Origin: Andrena cerasifolii
Taxonomy: Eukaryota > Arthropoda > Insecta > Hymenoptera > Andrenidae
Reading direction: 5' to 3'
Assembly (NCBI RefSeq): GCF_050908995.1
Contig: NC_135120.1
Coordinates: 7,763,433 to 7,827,432 of the forward strand
DNA length: 64,000 nt
Every line of letters starts with the position of its first letter. The stretch's first letter is position 1. The notes beneath the pieces are model-generated. The model did no database searches and was not told where the DNA came from. It was given only the letters and a program-made list of their open reading frames with translations. Of the stretch, positions 39,801 to 54,800 are shown piece by piece. The translations under genes were made by a program, and so were the position numbers.

Positions 39801-42800
39801 ATTGTTACGCTAACAGAATCATTTGTAAATCGCAGGCTTCGAATGACCTAATTTTACACTTGTTAAATTCTAATTCCTACCACACGTAGTGTTGCAATTT
39901 GTTTCGAGGTTTCATCGGTAACGTTGCATGCGATACAAAAATGGTAAGGGGGTTCTAGGTAGGGCTGGGACTATTCGAATATTTTAAAAGTATTCGAATG
40001 CTACGAATAAACTTCGTTATTATTCGAATACTATTCGAATACACTTCGTTATTATTCTAATACTATTGGAATATTTTACAAGTATTCGAATACTATTGGA
40101 ATATTTTACAAGTATTCGAATACTATTCGAATATTGTACAAGTATTCGAATACTATTCGAATATTTTACAAGTATTCGAATGCTACGAATAAACTTCGTT
40201 ATTATTCGAATACTATTCGAATATTTTGCAAGTATTCGAATGCTACGAATAAATCTTCGTTATTATTCGAATACTATTCGAATACATCAGTATTCGAATA
40301 GTATGGTGTGAAGTGGGTCAAAATTAGCTTACAAGATTTCACCCTGACAAATGAACTTAAAGAACTTGATTTATAATTCACAACTATTCGAATACTATTC
40401 GAATACTTAATTATTCGAATACTATTAGAATACTTAATTATTCGAATACTATTAGAATACTTAATTATTCGAATACTATTAGAATACTTAATTATTCGAA
40501 TACTATTAGAATACTTAATTATTCGAATACTATTAGAATACTTAATTATTCGAATAGTATTCGAATACTTGGATATTCGAATTATATTCGCCAAATAATT
40601 GAGCATCCGAAGTATTCGAATGTTCGAATACCGAAAAATTCGACAAACAGTCCCAGCCCTAGTTCTAGGACCCCCCAAACCGGTGACAGAAATATGCATT
40701 GGTTGATAGGTATATCCTACACCTCGTCTGTGCTCCATCGTTGGTGCATCGCGCCTTAATGTGTTTCTAGTCGACGAGTGCTCGTTACACGTAGACGTCC
40801 TTTATATCAACCTTTCCTAATCGACCGCATCCGCGCATGAAGTTACGCGTAGATAGCGACCGAAAGATATTATCAGAGGAAACACCCTCGTAATTGCGGT
40901 CGTTAATAATTAGAACCAGCCCCCGACAAGGAATGGGGGGGAAGGCGAGGGGGACAGACGGTATCGAAGATCCACTGACTGTGCCCGCAGCGCTCGAGTA
41001 TTTCTCTTAATTGTCTACTTGTTTTTGCCCGTAAAGGAAGTTTGTCTTCAATTAACGAGCAGCCAGATCGTGTAATTAATAACTATAGCCGGCGGCGCGG
41101 CGGTGCCGGAACTGCGGGTTTCGCGAGAGCGACTGTAAAGTTTCCCCCGCCAAAGGACTTGTGCAGTGGATACGCGGAGAGCTCTCGGCCCAGCGGACGC
41201 TTTTAAACGGGACAATGTTGATGAAGTTTCGGGAGGGCGGGGGGTTGGAAAGTCACTCTCATCCTCCGAGGGGATCCCCGTTTTACGCCCGCAATATACC
41301 AGCAACGCCGCGGGTTTCCTATATCCTACGGCTATTTTTGACGTTTGGCTCCCTGCTCGCAATGGAACTGCTCGCTACGAACGAGGAGATATCGGTGGAG
41401 CTTCGATTCCCGTCTGAAATCTTGGGGGCTCTTCAATATCCTTGACGCGATCCAACGTCAAATAATCTGGGATCCCGTGGTAGCGCGCAAATATTGGTTG
41501 CCGTGCAAATTCTGTTTGGATATATTCGTTATTTAAACCAGCGCGGTAGTGAGATTCGAACGGTAGCTTTGGGGAGCGAAACTTCTAAGTGGAACGAAAT
41601 ACGGTGTTCGTGGATCAGCAAAGTTTCGGCGAAGATTGACAGGCGCGGGTTTGCGCGAGGCAGCCAGCAAACTTTCACTTAGGTATCGTTGATGGCACTG
41701 AAAGAAACACGCCCGTCAAGAAGTGACTCGTCAGAAGCCTTCCCCTTTTTTCCTCCGCCGAACTTTACTCACGGACCCGGCGCATCGCTCGCATGCGTAG
41801 CCTGTTATCGAGAAGTTAGCGATAATTATTATTATTATTATTAACGGGAGATTTTTCGTCGGCGTTTGAAGAACGCCCGAAAATTAACGAACAGGGAAAA
41901 CAAATTTCCCACGCGCCCCAAGGTTGCGGAAGAGGACACGCTGTCCTTAGGATTTCACTGGAGCTCTGGCAATCGTCACTTTTATTTCCCTAGCCCCTAA
42001 GCTCGACCGCCCGCAGTAGGCACTCGAGCAATCGTCCGTCTTAGGCCTAGGAAATAAATAAAACTTTCTCTCGGCCTACACTGCCCTCCTTAGTTAAACT
42101 GTACTATCTAGCATTTTTTCATTTTTTCAGATATGTTGAAATACTTGAAGTTCCACACGCCTTTTACCTTTTAATTAAAGTTAGAAAACTCTACGTGCTT
42201 CGTAAAGATTTATAAACAGTATACTGTATTTAACCTAACTTCTTTTCAAATGGTTATAATATCCAATCTAAAACAATTAATCAGTTGGTACGGTAATAAT
42301 ACATCACTTACCGGTACACTTGTTACAAAAAATTATATTAGGCTGTTACGAAATAATGACAACAAGTTTTAATTTGAACGAAGGAAAATAAGGACGGTAC
42401 AAAGTAAATGATAAAACTTCAGTTTTCTCGGTTCTTTCAAAATGTTAGACAGGACATTTAACTAAAGAGGGCAGTGCAGTCCGCTACAATACAATGGTCC
42501 ACCGTGTCAAAGGCTCTCCGGAAGTCTGTATAAACGGTATCGACCTGTAGACCCATGTTCAGTGCGTTGGAGACGAAGCAGTGGTATACCGCTAGATTAG
42601 AAGTCGTTGATCTACTTGGGACAAATCCGAGCTGCTCATCGACTATCCCATCCAAGAGACAGGGCGCTAAATTATCTGTTACAATCCCCTCGAAGATCTT
42701 CGGCAGGGCGGATAACTTGCATATTGGTCGATAATTCCTAACATTCGAGTTAATGGGGGCAAATCGTTGCATTCGGAGGGTTCCACGAAAATCATCGGGG

Positions 42801-45800
42801 CCGCTGCGTCGCGCGCACACCACCTCTCTTTAGAAATCCAGACAATGGTACGTTGAACCGTACGAGCTCACGCATTCGCTTCTCTTTGTGCCGCGGTCTT
42901 CCCGCGGCTGCTTCGTATTTTCTCTGCCGGGTCGTTCAGTCGCAGCACGCGAAACCCTCGCGGCTAGACGTTCCCGACGTCAGGAATTCTGAATACTCAT
43001 CGTGATTAGCCCAACCTTTTTTCTCCTCTTCCTCTGCCCTCTCCACCTTTTTTGTCCCGCTTCCCGTTCTGCGCACTAAATCCCTCTGTTTCTTCCGCGT
43101 CCGCATTTTCTCAACACTGCCCACCACAACAAGCTACCCCTGCTCCCCCGTTACATCGCTCCGTCACTTTTTCCTCGCTGCGCCTCCACCTAATTCCTCG
43201 TCCCTGTCCCCTCTGTTCCTCTGCCATTTCTATCCCTTTTCTCCGCTGTCCCGCCATTTCCCTCTGTTCCGCCACGTTTCATCTTCTATTCACTGCCGTT
43301 CCTCTCTCTCCCTTTCGCCTCCCCGCTCTGCTTTGAAGACGCTTCCGTGAGCAAAAGGCAAACTCTTCCGCACTTCATTGTGGCAGGAAACAGAAGGAGC
43401 GGTTGCCGTGCAAGGTTCCCGTGTGCTGCGAGCAGGGGAAGAAGGGCCCCGGCGCGGTAGCCTCCCTTCGCTTCCCGTGGCATTATCCCAGCAAAAGGGA
43501 GGCGCGGTAACGAGACGAAAATCAAGGGAACCGGATACCCCCCCGAGCGAGGCCGGGCGCACGGCTGCCGCGTTGCACCGCGACGACGACGCGGCCGACT
43601 AGCTTGTCGAAAACACCGGCCAGATAGAGAGATGGCGGCTCATTGTCGCCGCAGAGAATGCCCCCTCGCCGGGAATGAACAACAGGCCACAGATACAACG
43701 GGAAAGAATCCGTGTACGCGCAAGTGTGCTTCAGCCCCGCCGAGATAAACGCACTTGCCGCGAAAAAACAACGCGGGGCCATTCGCCTGCTCGCGTAGTA
43801 ATTGGCACTTCTTAGCGGGGATGAAGGTGAACAGCTGTGTCAACCACGCGGGACGCGTGCACCGCTATTTGCGCTGCTAAATGAAGGATTTCTCAGAATC
43901 GCGGTATGTTTCTTTGTTTTTTTTTTCTTTTTTTTTATTAGCATTTGAAGCCTCGGGGGTTACATCTGCATTGCAACGAGAGTGGTACGCGACGTAGTGA
44001 ATTCTTGTATTACATTTAGAACATGTATGTTCGATGTGTACATACTTATTGGGTTGGCAACTAACAAGGAAACATATCGAACCCGAAAATTCTGATTGTA
44101 ATGAAACTCCGCACGATTGTAGAGCATGTCGGAGTTTGTAAGAAACGATTTTTTTCTGTGGAAAAACACTCCGAGGGGGTGAAATCAGCCCACAAATTTT
44201 CAGCGATTTTTCGTTTTGCGAGTATAACTTTGTAACGGTGCGGGGTAGAAGAAAACCGTAAGTGGACAAAATGTTCAGTGTTTGATGCCGTATAATGATG
44301 CCTGCAAAAGAAATGTTTGTACGTCCAACAATTTTGATTAATGAGAAAGTTTTGGTTAAGGTTCTGTCTAGAAATATTTATGGCATCGAAGGGGGCAATA
44401 CATTCAGGTGTATAAACGGAGGCATCCTTTACAGTCGTCCTTTTTATTTCTAAGTAAGAGCTGGACAAACACAGGCAGAGCCGACGTAGGAGTTAGAAGT
44501 TTTACTGGCGTCTGTGTATATGGCATGAGCGTCATGTAGTGAAAGATAGTCTAGCATCATTTTGCTAGGATCATTCGAATCTTTAAGCTAGAAACCTAAA
44601 TGCCATGAGTGTTTTGTAATCGTGGCTACAAATAGAATATCGTGGGGCAATAGTGCGCACTTAAAGTTTAGACTTTCCTAAAATCCTTGGTATTACACTA
44701 ATAGTCATACGATTGTGTAAGAAATAACTACTATTCTTTATTATTCGCTAGGCAGTGGCTTCGTGTAAATTTACCTGTCACAATTTATATAAAATAGATA
44801 TTTCCAAAAAGTGTCAAATGCGAACTTTGACCCAATATGTGGGGCAAAAGAACGCAACGAGAAATTTTCACAAAAGTGTTTTATTTTCCTGCATAAAATA
44901 GTTGTGGTAATATAACAAAGCGACTAATAGTTTACAGTCGATTTTTTTTTTTTAATTAAGGTAACAGTAATAGCACATAGCATTACCCCCACTTTCGTAG
45001 TTTGCGCGAGCACGAGTCTTCTTGAGGATCAGTGTATTCTTCTTCACACGCAGGGCAAATTATTTTTTCCACAGACGTTGATGGCTGGGTTATTCTCTTT
45101 TTGGAACCGATTCGTGTTTTGTTCCTTCGAAAATTGCAAATGCTATTTAGTGAAAAAATGTTATTTTTTGGGGGGATTTTTGTTGCTTTTCTAATTATTT
45201 CTTTGCACGTTCGCATTCAGTTTTTCTTTGCACTGCTTCATTTACTTCAAGCTGATATTTAAATAGGGACTTTGCATTCGAATTCTTGCCCCACTGCATT
45301 GTGCGAACTCTTGCCCCCACATATACTTTTCCATTGTTCAATCAATCCTCTTATCTGTGAGGAGAACTGAAAACTTCCATTGGTACTTTTGAATAGAAGA
45401 ATTTCAGCTCTTTCGGACGACGTACTATTAAAATATTTACCGATCAATTTACAGGAATAACATTGATTCCTGAAAATGAGAATATTACATCAGAACTAAC
45501 GAATTCAGTACTTACCGCATTGTACGATAACAAAACGAAGCACAGCTACACAACTCGACACTGTTGACTCTACCTTGATTGACAATTGACTGTCAATCAT
45601 CACTAGCCACTGCCACAAGTCAAACAATGAAATTCGCATGGTGCGAACTTTTACCCGCTGCGAAATTTTACCTACGTCTTCTCTACTGTAATTACTTGGA
45701 GGTTGTACACCGCGGTATGTTTCTATATGTACCTTGCGACTTTTGTTTAATGTAAGTGAGATGGGAAGAGACGTAAACAAGGATTGCACGGGGTGCCCCA

Positions 45801-48800
45801 GGGAACCCTTTGTGATTTTCTTTATTCCATCTTAATCCACTAGCGACCTCTTCAATTAAAAACCCCGCGCGGTACACATTCTCGCTCATCAGACCCTGGT
45901 TCAAAGGGATGCTGGCTTCGCGGGGTGGAATAACAACAAGTACCACTACCTTGCAGGATCCCCCCATAGCGAGTATTATGTTCACCCTCGAAAATCGACA
46001 GAGTATCCTCGTCCCTGTATCCTCCTCCTCCTTCAGAGCTCGAACAGCGAGCGCCCCCGCGACGCTGGAAGCTGCTCGGAAGTGGGAATTTTCGGTAGAA
46101 CGGCGCGGCAGGTGGGGGATAAAGCCGGGTGTCGTAACCGGCGAGCAACGCGCAAAGGGGACAACGAACAATGCGAATCGAGCGACTTTCGTTGACGGGT
46201 TCGAGTGTCCGAGGTGAGCGAGAGCTCTTTCGGCGAGCGCCTCCGAGAGAGAACGAAAGGGACGTGGCAGAGGCACGGGCGCAGAGGAGCCGAGCGAGAA
46301 GTCAATGAGAAATGGGGAGAAAAAGGGAATTCACCCTTGCTGAACGAGCCCTTTTCTTTCTTTACCACACTCGACGATCGGTTCTTTCCCTTTTTCTTTC
46401 TTACCGTCCCTCACCTTTGCGGCTGTAATACGTGGCGCGAAGGCCCCGGTGGTTAACCACCCCTAGAAAGACGCTGAATACGCGCGATATTTTTCCACGA
46501 TGCTGCAGCCGCCTGACCGGAAATTGGCAGGCGTGTAAAGTCAGGCGGTGTTGTAACAAGTACCCACCGGCAGATGAAGACCACTCGAAACTATACGTGA
46601 GCTACATGGGAACACCTCGCGATGGAATTGCTGACTTCACGCGAAGGAGAATCTTGCCCTTAGCAAATTAGAATGTGTCGAGGATTCGTTGAATCTACAC
46701 ACGAACTTCCGTCAAGGTTTAATAATTCTGTACACTTAGATAAGCAGAAAGCTACCAACCATCGAAACGACAAAAAATTAATTGAACACAGTACACCGCG
46801 TACCCCAATTTTGTGATCGGTATTTTGCAAAAAATTACTAAACCGTAGAACAACTCTTACATTATACGATTGTTAAAAGCTACCAAGCCATGGGTCCAGT
46901 TTAGGCTTGAAAAATAAGAGCTACAGAATTTTAGAATAATATTAATTATACCACTCACTATTAAAACAACAACAAGAAATAAAATAGACATAATAGAAAT
47001 AAAGCTACTTTTCTTAACCAATTATACGATTAAGGGTTGGTAGCTTTCTGCATATTTAGGCCCAATTATGGGAACAGTAGCGCACTCAGGATTTAATCTT
47101 GGGGGAGGCAAGTTATATTTTTAATACAAATTCAATAAAATTGATTTCGCGACTATAAAAATGTATTTGAATAAAATCCAGTTTTTGTTTCTTCTTACAA
47201 AGCTCTTGAATTACTTCAGACGTAGGTAATTAGGGTAAAGGTACCAGTAGTTGACCATGTATCAGCAGTGACAACTTCTCAGAAAAACGTGAAAAATAAG
47301 GTTTTTAGAAGTGGCGGACTGTGGGTATTAGGAGCCGCGGCGCGCGGTTGAAAAGAGATAGTTGCACTTCTAAAAACCTTATTTTTCACGTTTTTCTGAA
47401 AAGTTGTCAACTACTGGTACCTTTACCAACTACCTACGTCCGAAGTAATTCAAGAGCTTTGTAAGAAGAAACGAAAACTAGATTTTATTCAAGTAAATTT
47501 TTATTATCGCGTAAAATGAATTTTATTGAATTTGTATTAAAAATATAACTTGCCTCCCCCCAAGATTAAATCCTGAGTGCGCTATTGTTCCCATAATTGG
47601 GTCTAGATATGCAGAAAGCTACCAACCCTCAATCGTTTAATTCCTTAAGAAAAGTAGTTTTATTTTTATTAGGTGAAATACACTTAATAGAAATAAAACT
47701 ACTTTTCTTAAGGAATTAAACGATTGAACGCAGGTGGTAGCTTTCTGCATATCTAGGCCCAATTATGGGAACACTGGGACAGTAGCGCACTCAGGATTTA
47801 ATCTTGGAGGGAGGCAAGTTGAATGTATAAAAATATGTTTAATACAAATTCAATAAAATTCATTTTACGTGATTATACAAATTTACTTGAATAAAATCCA
47901 GTTTTCGTTTCTTCTTACAAAGCTCTTGAATAACTTCAGACGTAGGTAATTAGGGTAAAGGTAGCAGTAGTTGACCATGTATCAGCAGTTGACAACTTCT
48001 CAGAAAAACGTGAAAAATAAGATTTTTAGAAGTGGCGGAATAGATAGTTGCACTTCTAAAAACCTTATTTTTCACATTTCTCTGAAAAGTTGTCAACTAC
48101 TGATACATGGTCAACTACTGGTACCTTTACCAACTACCTACGTCCGAAGTAATTCGAGAGCTTGGTAAGAATAAACGAAAACTGGATTTTATTCAAGTAA
48201 TTTTTTATTATCGCGTAAAATGAATTTGATTGAATTTGTATTAAAAATATTTGTATCAGTTCACCTTGCCTCCCCCCAAGATTAAATCCTGAGTGCGCTA
48301 CTGTCCCAGTGTTCCCATAATTGGGCCTAGATATGCAGAAAGCTACCACCTACCTTCAATCGTTTAATTCCTTAAAAAAAGTAGTTTTATTTCTATTATG
48401 TATATTTCAGTGCCAGGGCCTCTTGGTCCCCCCTCTGGGTCCGTCGCAGCGCTGAAACGATCCCTTACAATTGTCTCAATGTTTCTTTAAAACCCTTCAA
48501 ACCCCAACGCCAGTGTATTCGACTAGCTGCAGCATTAATTATCCTGTACACCGAATATAATACGCGCGGCTGCAGGAAACACATTTGTGCATGATAGCAC
48601 GAGTGCCAGGCCGCGTATCCTTATTAATGTACTTCGTGCAGGTCGGAGATAGTTCAGCTGCAGCGGTCCTGACATATTTCAGCGCGTGTCGCGCGGCTCC
48701 GCCGGGGAAGTGGCAAAGTGGCCGGGGAGAAGAAACGAGACGGGGAAAAAGCGTGAAAAATCGCACCTATTAATAAGGCCGCGGCAAAAAGCTTTCGGTG

Positions 48801-51800
48801 TGCTTGGGCCGACCTGCACGTCGAGGCTAAGCGGGATAGCTTTCACGGGTTATACGCCGCGCGGTGCAATATCTTAGGTACCGGCTCGTTTTTGCTGCGA
48901 GCAATTTCCCACGATACTACAAACATAGTGATGACCCGACAGAAAGCGAGCTTCGTAACAGCTCCATTCTTCACCCGCCTTAATACACTTTGTCAACGTT
49001 AATTTGTTACGGTGAACGGGCGATGGTGGTTTTCGTGTAACAGGCTCGAAATGGGGGCTGTAATATTGCAGTGATGGAAGACTTCGGTGGATAATAAAAT
49101 TTCTGCCAGGGTTAAGTGTAATGAAAATAGCAGAAACACGGAGGAGAAGTATGATGTAGCTGATACCTACTCGGTCAATTATTAACTCGGCGGGGTAAAA
49201 TTTACCACAGAGGCGCTGGTTGCGAAAACATGAAGACTGTTCGAGTGTTTGTTACAATTTTTTAAAGAACTTTAATGAAGATTTTAAGATACTTCATCGA
49301 TTTTAATCGATTCTTAAAACACTGTACTTTAACATAAAAATTATATAGTTTTAAAAAAAAGTATTCCGAACCCGTGGTTTTTTACGTTTCAATTTATTTT
49401 TGACCCGGTAGCGTCAACCTGTGTTACAATATGGGGCGCGCCTCCCGCCGGGTTAATGAAGAATCTAGGGAGTTTAACCGCGCCGTCCTTCGATCATAAA
49501 TTTCAACCGAGTATTCCCTAAGTAGGTGCTCGAAACTGTATCTGTCAGACACTCTGCGTCCTATGCACTCCGGTAAGCAAGTTTCAAGCCTACTTCGGCT
49601 ACCTCATCGAGTGTCTAGAGCGTATCTCGAGAATGAGGGCGCTGGAACGCCCACCGAAACGCCGGAGTTATTGAAACTACTCGCTCGTTTGCTCATCTTG
49701 GGGAAGAACTCGGATGACACGTTCCCCTGTATCCCATTGTTCCCTTTTCCAGCCCGGATATCCCGCCGCGAAATAATCCCTGCTGGTCAAATACGGTTTA
49801 TTGACTTCGGGCGCGCTGAAAACTCTGCACCCTTGATTATACCCGGGCTACGGCAGCGAAATGATCTTTGCCGGTGAGAAATGCCGCGAACTTAAAACCG
49901 CAAACAAATCCCGGGGACATTAAAGGATCTACGCTAGATGGCTGACTGGCTAAAAAATGTTGCGCTTAAATCCCACGCAGAACTGCAGAATTTAGGACAG
50001 CGAATAAACAGTTCCTCCGCGGCGAAACATATTTTAAGCAGATTCGGTGCTTCCCCGGGACAACCTACCGCCCGGAATTCTAGCGACGCTCGCATTCGAA
50101 TAAAATGTCGCGCGAAAAAAAAACCTCCGCGGCAGACTCTTCGTGGTTACCATAATTTTTAATTTCTGCTGGGGGCGAACAAGCGGGTGAATTAAGGAAT
50201 GGACTCGCAGGCTTCCGTTTAAGAGCCTGAAGGCGACGCAAGCTTGGAGGGAAGAACAACTTCGAGTTCAAGAAGACAGTGATGGTATACACAATGTTCG
50301 CGAAGTTTTAGCCAGTCGCCACAGTGTGTCGAAGTATAAAGAATTAATCAGTTTTCGACCCTAATAGTACCCTAATATTTTTTTTCTTAAAGAGGATACA
50401 AAGATGCATGGATTGATGAACTAAAATAAAATAAAATTACGTATAAAAAATTAAAGCCTTTATTTAAAATTAAAGCGTTTATAATAAAATAACATGCGAC
50501 ATCCAAGAAGCATTTTTAAAAATTTGGTTTTGCGGTGAGCATTGCCATTCGGAAGCAGATTATCTAAAATCAAAAAACAAAAAAGATTTCGTTAGTATAT
50601 TAATGTATCCTCAGGTTGACGGAGAGAATTTTCCGAAATATTAATTTAAAATAAAATGGCGGCTATTTAAATTTGAAATCCTGATTTGTTCGCGTGATTT
50701 TTGCAGAAAAAAATCAGGATTTCAACTTTAAATAGCCGCCATTTTGTTTTAACTTAATATTTCGGAAAATTTTCTCCGTCAACCTGAGGATACATTAATA
50801 TACTAACGAAATCTCTTTTGTTTTTTGATTTTAGATAATCTGGTTCCGAATGGCAATGCTCACCGCAAAACCAAATTTTTAAAAATGCTTCTTGGATGTC
50901 GCATGATATTTTATTATAAACGTAAATATTTTTCCACGAAAAAATTACCAAATGTTCTTTAAATGTTGCTCTTTTAAGCGCAAAAAGTTCTGTAAAAATA
51001 TACGCTTTCGCTTCTTCAAAAAAAATTCACAAATATTCGCCTCTTTTCGACCGCCTGACTAGGCATAACCTCTTAAGGGTTAGGCCACCTTGGACGGAGC
51101 AAGATTGCAGTCATTTTCGGCATTTTTTTTTTGGAAGATAATGAATTAAACAGAAAATTTAATATAAAGTCTGTTATTGTACAACTCTCGCCGGAAAAAA
51201 TCGTATTTTTTTCCTACAAAATCTTGAGGAGTGACGTTTTCACGGTGTTCAATCTCACGGCTATACCGTTTGACCTAGAACAAAGAACCAAAAAGTTTTA
51301 TTTTCTACATGACTAAATCTAGAGAAGTACGTAGCGGTTTTGCGATATCTTGAATATATTCTTTGCAATTGACACTTTTATAAAAAAAAACTGCACTTTT
51401 TCTCCCAAGTTCCCCATTTCGGGACAAATTAATATTTCTGGATATCCCTACGTACTTCGCTAGATGTAGGCATGTAGAAAGTAAAACTCTTTGGTTTTTT
51501 GTTCTAGGTCAAACGGTATAGCCGTGAAATCTCACACCGTGGAAAACGTCGCTCCTCAAAATCTTGCGTATCACGACTCTACCGTCATCATTTTGTAGGA
51601 AAAAAAATATGATTTTTTCCGGCGAGAGTTGTACAATAACAGACTTAACATTAAATTTTCTGTTCATCATTATATTCCTAAAAAAAAAATGCCGAAAGTA
51701 ACTGCAATTTTGCTGCGTCCAAGGTGGCCTAACCCCTTAAGATACAAGAATTTCTGGATCAAACACTTCGGGTTCTTGACTTTTGTCCACATACGCGTAC

Positions 51801-54800
51801 CACTGTGAGTCGGCCAGTATCGATACGACATTTTTCAAGAACAATGCAGGTCACGTCGAGTCTACTCCGTTCTCCGTTGGCGGAGAGTCAAAAAGTACTA
51901 GAGGGAGAGGTGGAGCACCGAAGGAAGCACGTCGATTTCACAGAATCAGAATGTAGAACCCCCTTCGATGCTCGATTCTCGCGGCGATCAACGTTGCAGG
52001 ATTTATCACGGGGAAAAAGCAGCCGACGACAGAGCAGGAGACGCGCTTCCGCCAGGAGGGAAAGCGGTCTCCAGTTTCCTGCGCGCCTACGAATGCAGCG
52101 GGGCCCCCCGTAAATTATGAGCGGAATTATGAAAAAAGGGACGCCGCGGATCGCGGGATGAGCTCGCCCGACGTTTCTGCGAAAACGGAAACGCAGAGGC
52201 GGTCTGCGGAGAGCGGATCACGGTCCGTGAATTTGCCGCTGATAAACGACCGTTGCAAGAACAATCTCCGCGTAGCTATCGACCACCGTTCCCGATAATT
52301 GACACGCCCCGGTTCAGTGAATTAAGGGAATCGCGTTTTTGCCGCGACGCGCGTTTGGTTAATTAGCGCGAAACGTTTATGGAAGATTGCGGCGCAGGTT
52401 GGCCGACGGTAATTGAGCTAATTCTGCACGAGCAACCGAGTCACCCGCTGCGATAATTAATTATTGCCCCGACGCCGATACTTCTTTCATCCATTCTAGT
52501 AATTTTCTTTTCACCCGATCCATTAACGTCGCGAGTTGTCGGCGCCGAACGGGGGATCGACGTTAATGCAAATTTGTATTCCCGATATTAAATATCGTTC
52601 TGGATCATTATCTCGCCGGCCGGATTAATCCGGGGCTGCTGCGAAAGGTCGGACATTTGCATTGCAAACTTCCACCGGCCGCGATCCGAAATGTGATTTA
52701 AATGAATCTCGTGAAGTCCGCTTGCGGAATATTCTATTGCCGCTAAATTAATGTAATTCTGTGTATCTACAACGAAGCACACGCGTTTAATCCCCGATTA
52801 TATTCTCCAAGAAGATCCGCTGGCTAATTACACTTCGCAGGAATTCAATTTCGAAATTGAAATAAAGAAGACGTCCCTTCTGTAAAAAAATATTCATCCC
52901 CCTCCCCCTGTTCTCGCATTTCACCTATCATTTCACGGAGTCGATACAGCCGGCAGATTTTCCCCAGACGAAGCGTTTCGAGAGTAACTTAGACCTCTCC
53001 GGCTCGATGGAAAAATTTTTCTGATTAAAGTATAGGTACGTACGTTCGGCAACTCGGAGACGTAGTTCTCCTCTTACCCGTGCACCGTTCGATCCTACTC
53101 TATTATATGCATATGCACGCGCACATTTCGGGACGCGCGCCACGAGATCCTTGCCAGGCGATGCTGGCTTCGATTCGCGAAACTTTAACCGCGACGTCGA
53201 TTCGCCGCTGAACAAACGGCGCTGAATAAATTTGTTGGGAACTTGTTGGGTGGCAAACAGTGGATAACCGCGTGCCGAAGCATGCACGCTCGGGACGTGT
53301 AATATTCATCGACAGGTTTGCTAGTAGTATATGGAACGGAAGGAGAGTGTGGGAGAGGCTCATCGAGGTTTGGAGCTTAAGTTTGACAGCACTGCCCTAA
53401 GCCCATCTTATTTCGTTCCAATCGAATAGATGGCGGCTTAACAAATATTCCCCTCGATCGCGAGATGCGCTGTATTGAATCAACGGACAAGAAAGAGCGG
53501 CCATCCTATCTCTTGCTACCCCTTGCTGCACCCTTCATTCGACGACATACAGAAACTCGTTACGAGGCTGGATGTAGACACCGCCCAAACGCTTCCATTT
53601 CGACCGGGCTCTATTTATTTCTAGCCCCCCCTCCGGTGTGCCCGGCAAACCTTTTCTCGAGATTGGTATACTTCTTTGCTCTTCCCATTGTAACGAAATT
53701 CTGGTGTTTCGCGACACATACAGGGATGGGCACCGGGCGGCTGGTGCCGTCTCTTCCTTTAATCCCGACGCAGAGAGAAATCCCCGAGAGTCTCCAATGA
53801 CGATCCGTGAAGGAATGCCTCACCTTGTCCTGTCCTTGATTCTCCATCTACTCTCGCACGACACTTCGCTTCTCTTTCACCCGGCTCCCTTTCCCACCCC
53901 CTCCTACTTCGCTCCAGCCCTCTCTCTCTCCCTCTCTTCCTCTGTACTCCGGAGCACGACACCCTTAAACCTGGCCCTCTAGCTTTCGCCGTTCGAGAGA
54001 CAGCAGGCTCTCCTCATTTTACTTTTCAATCTTCGGGAGGATGCGATTTTCTTCCTCATTTCCAGTCTGACAATATTAGGGGAAACGAGGGGGCCGGGGG
54101 ACAGGCCGAGGAGGGTGGGTGGTTTGAGAGATTTGCCGCTCGGGGACTGGGGAACAGGGCGAAACTAAGAGGTAGAAAGGCTGCATCGGTAATCGACCTA
54201 TCACCTGTTAGCGTTAGCACGCCGTTAGGAAATTCGATTTACCTTAACGACTCGCCTGCCATCGAGTGTTCCGAGATTTGCCCGTGAAATGGGTTTAATC
54301 TTCCGCGCCGTATCTCGCCGGGCGCCTTTTGTTTTTTTCCGATTTAGCGAGCCGCGCGACAGTTGCCGGCGAAACGCTGCCGCGAAACGAGAATCGTTCG
54401 CAGTGCCATTCGGGAATGCGCGGTACTTAGGGAGATACCGAGCAGGACGATATTTCGGGAACGCATCCCGAGGATACAACGTCTTCTAGGATTATTCCGT
54501 TGCTGGGCCGTAGACAGTCGGAACTTTGAATCACAAATGGGAGTTACAGCTGTGGCTAAAGAAGGACATTTTCCAGGATGGTGGCCCGTTAGAGCTCGCA
54601 ATTGATTTCCTTCGATATACAGTGGCTCACAGCCATAATCGTACACTTTTTAAAATCACGTAACTTTTTCAAAATTAATCCAAACGACGAGAGTTTTTTT
54701 TTAGAAGCTAGAAGGATTAGTTGGTTAAGGGGGTATACCCGTTTGAATCCTCGGAAAATGTATACATTTTGTGGATTTTTTTACAAGTCAACGGTTTGAT

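Larger units (their letters stand above)
46747..48410. repeat. compound inverted-repeat cluster
   Basis: GCAGAAAGCTACCA and its complement occur at about 46747, 47042, 47612, 47728 and 48336 in alternating orientation. They are joined to CCTTAAGAAAAGTAGTTTTAT blocks near 47645 and 47695. The two foldbacks above are embedded in it. Confidence 0.8.

Noticed and set aside
40060..40560. Regular array of short repeats with spacers, CRISPR-like at first sight
   Set aside because: The units are ATTCGAATA palindromes with nearly identical spacers inside a hAT element with a perfect 8-bp duplication, in an animal genome.
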